Shown: in pieces, positions 1 to 8,353 of the stretch | Position numbering within the stretch: the first letter of the stretch is position 1 | Layout: each line of letters begins with the position of its first letter | Assembly: GCA_030267965.1 (NCBI GenBank) | Contig: BRYA01000491.1 | Span: 13,271-49,166 of the forward strand | Source: Triparma columacea | Taxonomy: Eukaryota > Sar > Bolidophyceae > Parmales > Triparmaceae | DNA: 35,896 bases | Reading direction: 5' to 3' | Notes under the pieces: model-generated | Told to the model about the DNA's origin: nothing | Seen by the model: the letters and a program-made list of their open reading frames with translations, nothing else | Databases searched by the model: none | Position numbers and translations under genes: made by a program

Positions 1-1
1 T

Positions 2-1705
2 ATCCAGAGGGACACGGACGCGATCCTCCTCACACTATCTTACCTCGTCTTTGCCTCCGTCAGCACTGCGATCTTTGAGACCTTCAACTGTACGACGTTC
101 GGTGACGACGAAACTCGCTATCTAGTATCCGACCAGTCCGTAAGTTGCGACACGAACGAGCACAAACTTTGGCAGATCTACGCCTCAGTCATGATGTTCT
201 TCTACCCCTTCGGAACGCCCCTCTTATACAGTTGGTTGCTGTGGAAGGACAGAGATGTGCTCAAGGACGACGAGGAGAGGGACAAGAACGAGAGTACCAA
301 CAAAAGCGCTTTTCTCTGGGACCAGTACTCCGCCTCCTTCTGGTGGTTTGACGTCTTCGACTGCGCCCGTCGCCTGTTCCAAACTTCCTTCCTAATCTTC
401 GTCTTCAAGGGCATGGCCTCCCAGATAGTGTTTGCAATGCTCGTCGCCGCAATATCTTCCAGTTTCTTCATCCACTGGAAGCCCTTCCTCCGGGACAGCG
501 ACAACACCCTCGCGATCGCCTCCCAGTGCAGCATCTTCCTGACCCTCTTCTACGCCCTCCTCACCAAGGTCGGGATAGATGAGGACGAGGATTACGATCA
601 AGTCGCATTCGGTACGCTTCTCATCATCATCAACTTGCTAGGGATCTTCATGGTCGCCTCTGCAGCTCTAATCAAGCCCGTGAAGAAGCTCCTCAAAGCC
701 CTTGCGAAAAAGCACAATCACAACGCTCCAATCAAGGGGATGACGTTGAGGCATAGACCTTGGCCAGCATTTGAGGCCTACTTTGACAAGCTTGCCAGGA
801 GCACTGTGGAAACAGCAGGGTGGGAAAAGATCGATGCCAAGCATTTTGGAGGTGATGGGAAGGGAGAAGCCTGGCTTGAAGAGACTGGCGCGTTGGTGGA
901 GTGGAGATGCAGCACTGGGAACGGACCGATTGATCAGGGCAGAGCGATAATTGAGGTCGATGGGGTGATGGAGGAGTTATTGGGGAAGATAGCCGAGCTG
1001 ACTCACCAGCAGAAGATCATTGGGGACACCTATGCGGATGGGACCGATGCAATGCACATTATTACTGAAATGCCCTTCCCGCTGTGCGCTCGGGAGTGCA
1101 TAATCAGGAGGAGCGTTGATATTAATGGCAACACAGGTAGGATCATCACAAGAACTCACCCTGGGTATGATCCCAACGTGAAGGCTGTCAAGACAAGCCA
1201 ACTGCGGGTGATGGCCGACATTCGCATAGCCGGGTATTATTTGGAATCCATATCAACGAATCGAACGCGGGTGACCTATTTAATGGGTTGTGACCTGAAC
1301 GGAGTTTTCTCCCTGGATTGGATGGCGAGGAGGGCTGGGGCGTACTACCTCAAGAAGATCGTCGACTGGACAGTTGATGACGCGAAATCGGTAAGACATG
1401 GTGGGGAGGAGGGGGCTGGATTGAATGCGAAGAAGAAATATGGATTAGCGTTCGACATGGGTTCGATCTTCGGGGGAGACAAGGACGTTGAGGAGGGTTC
1501 ATTCGAAATGACCAACACTTGGGCGAAAGCGGGAAAGGCTTTTTTGAAAAAAATCAACAGTGACGAGGAGGTCGTACGAGAAGGAGCACAGGGGATCAAA
1601 TTGGGAGAGAGGAGAAGTAGCAAGTTCTTGAGTGAGAATCCCATGCATATGGAAGTGGAAGCGGAGGAGCAGAAGGAGAGGAAGGTGGGGGAAAGTAAGG
1701 GATGA
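2..1705 (+). CDS. Multi-pass membrane protein with C-terminal START domain (5' partial)
   Basis: The frame is open from base 2, so the N-terminus lies outside the window; the first internal ATG (191) falls inside a membrane segment and is not the start. Encoded in order: about six hydrophobic segments (around bases 20-80, 180-245, 350-410, 415-475, 510-570, 600-670), then a globular C-terminal part. The membrane part has the Cys-containing loop and YPFGTP turn seen in large protist membrane proteins that often carry GCC2/GCC3 or EGF repeats upstream. Bases 770-1380 read like a START lipid-transfer domain: aromatic-rich start (EAYFDKLAR), GRIITRTHPGY, then a long C-terminal helix after SLDWMARRAGAYYLKKIV. 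START domains bind sterols or phospholipids in a hydrophobic cup, so a membrane-tethered lipid sensor or carrier is a reasonable inference. The tail is charged and probably disordered. No intron is needed. Family call fairly sure; ligand unknown. Confidence 0.75.
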   Translation: MQRDTDAILLTLSYLVFASVSTAIFETFNCTTFGDDETRYLVSDQSVSCDTNEHKLWQIYASVMMFFYPFGTPLLYSWLLWKDRDVLKDDEERDKNESTNKSAFLWDQYSASFWWFDVFDCARRLFQTSFLIFVFKGMASQIVFAMLVAAISSSFFIHWKPFLRDSDNTLAIASQCSIFLTLFYALLTKVGIDEDEDYDQVAFGTLLIIINLLGIFMVASAALIKPVKKLLKALAKKHNHNAPIKGMTLRHRPWPAFEAYFDKLARSTVETAGWEKIDAKHFGGDGKGEAWLEETGALVEWRCSTGNGPIDQGRAIIEVDGVMEELLGKIAELTHQQKIIGDTYADGTDAMHIITEMPFPLCARECIIRRSVDINGNTGRIITRTHPGYDPNVKAVKTSQLRVMADIRIAGYYLESISTNRTRVTYLMGCDLNGVFSLDWMARRAGAYYLKKIVDWTVDDAKSVRHGGEEGAGLNAKKKYGLAFDMGSIFGGDKDVEEGSFEMTNTWAKAGKAFLKKINSDEEVVREGAQGIKLGERRSSKFLSENPMHMEVEAEEQKERKVGESKG

Positions 1706-2010
1706 GATTTGGGGATAAAAAACATTTTTTGCTAATTTGACTCCAATTTAAACTCATTTAACGCAACGCAGTTTTGTTATCAATCCAAGCGCATTGAAGG
1801 TGTCCGGAGACGCGGCCGGGGAGACCGAGGATCTCACCCCAATGGAGGATAAGAAATGGACAAGATGAGAAAAAGAAGAGAACTGAAATTAATGCGAAGA
1901 AATTGACCACAAAGCCATCCTCTCCTTTTCGTCCCTTTTCTCAATAACTATCCTCTAACAATAACACATACCTCACCCAACCACCTTATTTATCTCAACT
2001 CCAACCATAA
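1706..2010. other. Intergenic spacer, 305 bases
   Basis: This spacer lies between the START protein and the uncertain gene at 2011. It begins AT-rich (likely 3' UTR of the upstream gene) and becomes C- and A-rich before 2011. No RNA gene, repeat or convincing ORF was seen in it. Confidence 0.5.
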
Positions 2011-2733
2011 ATGTCGTCACCTTCAATACCATCAACCTCACACAAAAATAATTCCCTGACCCTAAACCCGACGATAACATTACTCCCTCAATCCCCTTCA
2101 ACGCCGTCCTCACCTCCATCCCCACCCTCTCTACCCCTCTGTACTCTAACCCTAACAAACTGGTGTACATCAACTCCCTACACCCCCCCACCATCCCTAA
2201 CATCAAGAGCGTACACCCCGAACCTAAAGAATGGTTGGGGTATATTTTTACCGTTACTTGAGCATGTGGTTGGTGGACTTGATCCCGTTGTTAATATGAA
2301 CACTGTCATCTCCAGTGGTGATAATAAGTCAAAAAACGAAGTCTTTAGGTACGTTATAAACATAACAGTTACCTCCTCGATACCTAATTCCAGTTCTAGT
2401 GTACTTTCCAGCCTTGAAGAGGTTAATAGACTTATCGGTGAGATGTTGGAGGGTATTACTGTACCTAGAACGGGGGGGGAAGGATATTTAAGAGGTGTTA
2501 GAGGGAGTAGATTAGGAGATGAAGTTTTGGGGGGGGTTTTCGATGACGATGACAATGACGATGACGATGACGATGACGATGATGACAACCAACCTCTAGG
2601 GAAGAGGAGGAAGTTGCAAGAGGGGGAGAAAAAACTCTTCAAGGAGGGGGTCTGGGGAGCGAACATTGTAGCAGAGGGGGGGAAGGCTAAACTTGTTAAA
2701 GAGGGAGTGGTGTGGGGGGCTACTATGATATGA
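2011..2733 (+). CDS. Hypothetical protein, reading frame uncertain
   Basis: An ATG ORF of 240 codons. I do not recognise the family. The N-terminal 75 residues are a Ser/Pro/Thr-rich stretch that looks like out-of-frame translation. The middle (VINITVTSS, LEEVNRLIGEMLEGI) looks like folded protein. Residues near 180-192 form an acidic run from a GATGAC-type repeat, followed by a KRRK nuclear-signal-like patch. A different frame (2052-2261) reads more like protein, with motifs IPFNAVLTSIP and YSNPNKLVYINSLHPP, but it has a stop just upstream and no ATG. A possible 76-base intron (GTATAT near 2242 to CTCCAG near 2317) would join that frame in phase to the middle of this ORF. The gene may therefore be mis-framed, carry a base error, or be a decaying copy. 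Unknown function. Confidence 0.35.
   Translation: MSSPSIPSTSHKNNSLTLNPTITLLPQSPSTPSSPPSPPSLPLCTLTLTNWCTSTPYTPPPSLTSRAYTPNLKNGWGIFLPLLEHVVGGLDPVVNMNTVISSGDNKSKNEVFRYVINITVTSSIPNSSSSVLSSLEEVNRLIGEMLEGITVPRTGGEGYLRGVRGSRLGDEVLGGVFDDDDNDDDDDDDDDDNQPLGKRRKLQEGEKKLFKEGVWGANIVAEGGKAKLVKEGVVWGATMI
2541..2587 (+). repeat. GATGAC-type microsatellite coding poly-Asp
   Basis: Short imperfect tandem repeat of GAYGAC units inside the ORF at 2011-2733. It encodes an acidic run interrupted by one Asn. Such repeats change length easily, so the stretch may vary between strains. Confidence 0.7.
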
Positions 2734-2904
2734 AAGATAGGGAACACACGATGTTACAACGTAACAAACAGAGTAACACGACGGAGGGGGGAGGGGAGAC
2801 TACGACGACGATACCATGACCGGTAAGGTCGAAGATAAGGAATCAATTCCATTCCAACCAAATTCAATTCAAGCTTTTTTCCCATTGCCAAATCATCATT
2901 TTCA

Positions 2905-5900
2905 TTAGCCCTTCACCTCCTCCTCTACCTCCTCCCTCCCCTTCTCCTCCTCCTCCTCTCCCCCCTGCCCCCCCACTCCCCCCCTGTAAGCCTCCAGAAG
3001 TATCTTAAGTTCCTCCTTCTCCCTCCTCTCCCTTTCCAGCATGTTCTCCGTCCCCACCAGCATTTCCCTCAATTTCCTCTCCGCCCCCTCCCTCCCCCCT
3101 CCCCTGCTGCTCCCCCCAATCCCCCTTCCCGAGCTCCCCAAAGAGCTACCTCCCTCGTCCTTCTTCTCCTCCCCCCCAGTCCCCCCCACCGAGCTCCTCA
3201 AGAGCAGCTCGTCAAGCTTTCTCCTGCTGTCAAGGATCGCCGCAGCACCTCCAAATCCCCCTCCCCTGCTGACCGCCCTTCCTGCCGTCGCCTTCATCGT
3301 CTCTCCTCCCCCCCCTCCCCCCGACTTAGCGTTCCTGAGCTCCAGCTTCAACCTCTCGATAACCTTCCTCCCCTTCTCCTCCTTCTCCCTAACCTCGTTC
3401 AGCATAACCATGAGGTCCTCGTTCTCCCTCCTATACCTGTCCTCCCCCGCCCCCTTAACCCTCTCCCTAAGGCTCTTCTCAAGTTTGTCAACCTTCCCCT
3501 CAAGTTTCCTCCTAAGTTCCACGCCCTTCCTATCCTTCTCCTCCCTATCCTCCATCCCCGCTCTTATCGCTTCGCTCTTGCTCTGCAGCAGGTACCCCGC
3601 TATGGCCTTCTTAAGTCTAGCCTTCATCACCTTAACGTCCCCCTCCCCCCCCGCCTCCTCCAGGCAGCTGTTAACCGCCGTAACAACCGTAGCCAAGGCC
3701 GTGTCCTTATCCCCGACGGCGCCCCTCTGACGACGAACAGTGCCGGAGAGACTACCGATACGCTTACCCTTGTACTCGCACTCCTTCTGAACCTCCGCGG
3801 CGTGCGCGGTCACCTTCTCGTACTCCCCCGCCAGGCTCTTAAGCCTACCCCTCTGCCTAACCAGCGCACCCTCCAACGGAGCCATCTCAGCACGGAGCTC
3901 GTGGACCTGTGAGGTCAAAACCTTGCGGACCTTCTCGAGCTCAACGACCTGCCGAGCGGTCTTGCCTGACGCAACCTCCCACTTATCAGCGCGAGCCTTC
4001 TCCCTACCGACCCTCTCCTTCAGTCTGTTGGTCTCCTCCCTAAACCCTTGTGCCTTTATTTTCTCACCCGCAACCTCTTCCTTCATCGCTAGTAGCTGTA
4101 GGTTCCTCTTCTCCACTGCCTCCCTCAGTACCTTGTTCTGTCTCTGCATCATGCTGGTCTCCCCTTGACTCTTCTTAACCAATCCCCTAAGCTTATCAAC
4201 CTCACCCTTACCCTCCTCCCTTATGCTCGTAACCTCCGCATCATGTAGCAAATCGTTCCCCCTTAAAACCTCGTCGTACCTATCCTTAACGTAGCTCGCG
4301 TACGCCTCGAGCTCCTCGTGCTCGCGGAGTAAGGACGACCTGTCCTTCTCCCACTCTTCCCTAACCCCCTTTACAGCTGCAGTTAGCTTGGAAGTTAGAG
4401 CTGTACGCTCGTCGACGGCGGCGGTAGCGAGATCGTCGAAGGTGTCCTTTAGGCGATGGTAACGCTCAACTTGGACTTGAAGACGGGACTCGTACTTTCC
4501 CTCGACGCGGATTATCTGACTCTCGGTCTTCCTCTCAACCTCTGCGGCCTCCGCCAATGCACGATCCCTGTGAGATGCGACCTTTTCCCTAAGTTCTGAG
4601 ATGGACCTCTCCAAGGAGGCCTTAACGGCCCTGCCCTCCTCCTCCAATCGTCTGATCTCCTTGTCGCTTTCAGCCTTCATGGTTTTCATAACAATCTCCA
4701 AGTGCGTCGTCTCCTCAACCCTCCTTTCCTCCGCCTCTCTTATCTTCTCCTTATTCTCAGCCTCCAACCTAAGGTCCGCCAACGCCAGTTCTTCATCATG
4801 GAGGTTTAAAGGATCATTACCAACCTTATCCTTCAAACCCTTTGCGGCGTCCTTATCAATCTCTGACATTAAAATACACCCGTCCTTACCGACCGTGAAG
4901 AGCCATTTACCGTCCCTCGTAATGACCCCGTCTAAGACCTCCCCAACATGTAGGCTTAAAGGTTTACAGTATTCCACCATAACTTTCCTCCCCCCTCCCC
5001 CCCCCTCCCCCCCAACCCTAGCTACCCCTGCACCCTCCTCCCATGAGTACGTGTAAGCGTCGCCCTTACCTGATAAAGCGAATGCGTAATTACGCAGACT
5101 CAAATCGTAGTCGTCCCTACTCGTGCATAAGATCCTAGCGATCCTATCAGGTGCTGAACCGGCCGTGTTAGCAGGGCCTGAGATATCAGGGTACCAACCC
5201 ATAAGACCTGCGCCGGGAACCTTGGCGTCCTTGTCCTTGGAAATTGAGGGCTTGATGATACGCCTTGAGCTGTTGAGCATGTTGTTCATCCTTCCGATAG
5301 TCCTGGCCTTCTTCATAGCGTTGACCTGTTTCTTCTTCATAATGCTCCTCTTCCTGCTCTCCTGTATCGCCTGTCTAGCCTGCGGGTTGAACATCGTCGT
5401 CCTACCAGCCATCGCTAACGCCTTCTCCTTAGCTTTTTGTTTCTCTTCTATCTCCTCCTTCATCCTTTCCTTCTTACCACCCCCAGTTGCAATCATTACA
5501 CCACCGTTATATGAGGTGCAGACGGCTGATATATTCACACGAGATATCAACGTCTCACCAACACGGTTAGCACAGTTAGACATCCACTCATACACCGCAC
5601 CCCCCGCGTCCGTCGTGTACATCCCACTCCCATCAGACTTCCAAGCCAACGCTGTTATGGCCTGGGCGTGACCCATCAATACGGTTATCCTGCTGGGAAC
5701 GCCGGAATCGGTGCAACCGTAGGTGGCGAATACCTGTGCGAACTTACCGGTAACTACGGCGAACTTACCACCGTCGGGGGAGTACTGGACGGATGTTATA
5801 CTGTCCTGGTTCATCACTAACTTATCCTGTATTACACCTTCAGAGTCCTGAGAGGTTTGGGGAGAGGGGTTGGGGGGGCGTTGAGGTATTGATGTTTTTG

Positions 5901-8017
5901 ACGGGAGATATGCATTCCCAAAAATGAGCAGGTGCTAGCGCTGCAAATTTCCCAGGACTCTCTCTCTCTCGCTCTCACGCCTCTCCGACCTCTCCTTCTT
6001 ACCTTCTTGTAAACGTGCATCATGCACTTAACGTTTATCTGGTGTGACTGTTTCATCTCAGACGCTAGAATATGGTAGATCTTAACGTTGTCGTCAAACC
6101 CCACGACAACCTCGTTCCCGGACGGGTGAACAGACACTGAATTCGGCCTCTGGAGGCCCGGGAAATACTGGTGTAGTAAAAGTTTACGGGTTTTGTAATT
6201 CCAGATTCGAACGGAACTGTCAGAGGCGGCGTCGCTGCACGTGGCGACGAGGCACTTACGGGTCGCCGCTGAGATCCCGCTGATTCTTCCAGCGTGCCTC
6301 TTTGAGACGTACTGGAAACTCCTGTAGCTCTTGAAGTCAGGCATTGTTTCAACTTCGTCCTGGGCGGGGGGGGGGATAACGCTGCCCCCCGTGCTTTGAA
6401 GCTTCACGATGCGCTTCCTGGGCTGTTCCAAGACTCCTGATCCTCCGCTCATTGAAACCTCGCCGTCGACACCATTGTCCTCACCGGTCGTCATGGACTC
6501 CATTGTTGGAGCATCGGCGAGGACAACGTTCGAGGAGTTGGCTACCACGAAGGAATCTTTGTCGGTCTCAGCCTCGAGCTGGCCGATATCAATGGTAATA
6601 ACGCCGCTAGGCGTAGAGCAAAAGAGGAGACAAGCATCACCAATGTCAGGCCCAAGGGAGAGACTCATTACGTCCATGAAATTGCTCGAGTCGACTGGAG
6701 GCCCCGGCATGGATGACTCTAGCCTGAACCTCGACGAAAGGGTGTAAGGCGTCTTATGATAGCTATTGTCCCCATGCGCGCAGTAGTGAAAGAGGCAAAA
6801 CAGACCTCCCTGGCCCATGGTAAGGAAACCAGATACATCGTCTGCGTCCCCCACAGTTGCCGCACCCGTCACTCCCGCATCGAACGCCAGGACGCAGTTA
6901 ACCGGCAATCCATCGTGGCAGTTCTTGAAGGTTTGCACGACAGACATTTCGTTGCAAATTATGACCTTCCCCGTGCTCGACGTTGCCACGACCCTCTCTT
7001 GGTCGTATAGCCATTTGTGATCCGTGATGGCGGCGCCCTCCAAGGCGCCCTCGAGGCCCTTCACAGGGTTCAGTGCCTTCAACTCCCTCGCGCCTACCCC
7101 GATATTCCAGAAGCACAGGTGGTCAGCACCTGACGTGCATATCCTCTGCTTCGAAGGGTCCAGGGGCACAGTGATTGCGGTAGCCTCTATCTGCAAGCTG
7201 AGGGAGGCCAGGATCTTGCTCCTGCTCCAGTCGTACACGTACATCGTGTAGTCCGGCGCCCCGCTCTGGATGAAGAGTACCTTTGAGTCCTGGGAGAAAG
7301 CGCAAGAGACAAAGTAATCAGAAGCTTCCTCCTCCAACTCGTGAGAGTACAGAGGGATCGCGCGAACCCTCTTCGGAACCGTCACGGTGGCGGACGCCTC
7401 GACGACTGCCGTGTTGCCTTGAACCTCGGGGTTCTTTCGGTCCACCTCTTGCTTATCAGGGTTTGGGTCTCCGTGCTGCGAACGAGCGGCGAGGTTTCGC
7501 GTCATAGGGTTAGATAGGCAGATTGGCGTTGGAATGCTAAGTAGAAGTCGCAGCGGTTTCCACCTCGCGCTCCTCCTCCGTGAGCTCCTTAGCCCATCCT
7601 CACCTCCATCCAGGGCAACTTGTATATGAGCACAGCACCGTCAAACGACTGCCCCTCCTGCCCCTCCTCTTCTTTGGCGGCCGCATTATTAAGTTTCCTC
7701 GCCTTCTGGGTTGGGGTAGGGCCGACATTGAGGCCCAGCTGCGAGGGGTCCCCAAGGTGTCCCCTCACGCATACTGCAAAGTAGTGCTTGTCCTCACTGA
7801 TCTGGCAGTTCGTAACTTCCCTCCACGCGTTCAGGCCGGGAATGAATTTAACTTCGCCGCCAAGAGATCCACTGTTAATCGCGATTTTGGCAGCTGTAGG
7901 GGTCAAGAAAGAGTGATCGGTCAAGGCCCAAACTGTCTCCCGCATCTGATATGGAGAATGGCCAAAGGCAAAGTACGGAGATATTATCTGGGGGTTATGC
8001 GATCCACCATCGCTCAT
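2905..8017 (-). CDS. CFAP57: Cilia- and flagella-associated protein 57 (WDR65)
   Basis: Three exons on the minus strand: 8017-7604, 7475-6003, 5847-2905. All junctions are GT..AG and phase 0, giving about 1609 residues (human protein about 1250). The order is N-terminal WD40 propeller repeats, a second set of WD repeats, then a long coiled coil from about residue 950 to the end. Family landmarks include the early KFIPGLN, the repeat with LVATCSDAA then SVRIWNYKTRKLL, then SVSVHPSGNEVVVGF, later LMGHAQAITALAW and GGAVYEW. In known species CFAP57 is an axonemal protein that helps assemble a subset of inner dynein arms, so the organism probably makes a motile cilium in at least one life stage. 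The ATG at 8017 follows an A-rich leader. The C-terminal tail contains several Gly runs coded by G homopolymers; these may hold small length errors but keep one frame. Function by homology is strong. Confidence 0.9.
5848..6002 (-). other. CFAP57 intron 2
   Basis: 155-base intron, 5' GTAAGA and 3' CCTCTCAG with a C-rich tract before it. Splicing is phase 0 and joins VYKK to DSEGV, which continues the WD repeat. It contains a GAGAGA run near its 5' end. It lacks the TCGCAG-type 3' end seen in other introns of this window. Confidence 0.8.
7476..7603 (-). other. CFAP57 intron 1, introner-like ends
   Basis: 128-base intron, 5' GTGAGG, 3' CGCTCGTTCGCAG. Near the 5' end it has GAGGAGCGCGAGG, and near the 3' end CCTCGCCGCTCGTTC, which are roughly reverse complements. 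This matches the end pattern of several introns in unrelated genes of the window (SLC30A9, DnaJ, P4-ATPase). Confidence 0.75.
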
Positions 8018-8353
8018 TGCAAAAGGAAATGATCACTCGTAGGTGACGCAGTTGGCTTTCACAAGTGTGTCCTCTTCCTCGGGAGGGATGGGAGTGTTGT
8101 TGGGGATGGTCAAAGGTGAACGATAAGGCGTACCGCGGCAGATGGTCGCCGCTTTGTCTACTTTAAAGGGTAGAGTTCGACCGTCAGTCTTCAGGTGCTA
8201 TCCGGAGGACAAGAAGTTGACTTCCAGTTCTTCCACAACCGCTTTGTTGCTTGTTGAAAGCCTGAATCCTCAGCGAAGAGCAAAAAATCAGAGAGTCCCA
8301 TTTTACATACAACATATTGCTAATTGCTATTCGTGACAAAATCTGACCCGCGA
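8018..8353. other. Spacer between CFAP57 start and channel gene end
   Basis: 336 bases between two minus-strand genes. It should hold the CFAP57 promoter and the 3' UTR of the channel gene. A short plus-strand ORF at 8142-8336 has no protein-like features. No RNA gene or repeat was seen. Confidence 0.5.

Noticed and set aside
3041..3730. Plus-strand Ser/Pro/Leu ORF opposite the CFAP57 coiled coil
   Set aside because: The reverse complement of Glu/Lys/Arg codons yields such Ser/Leu/Phe-rich ORFs. Several more across 3900-5700 have the same origin.
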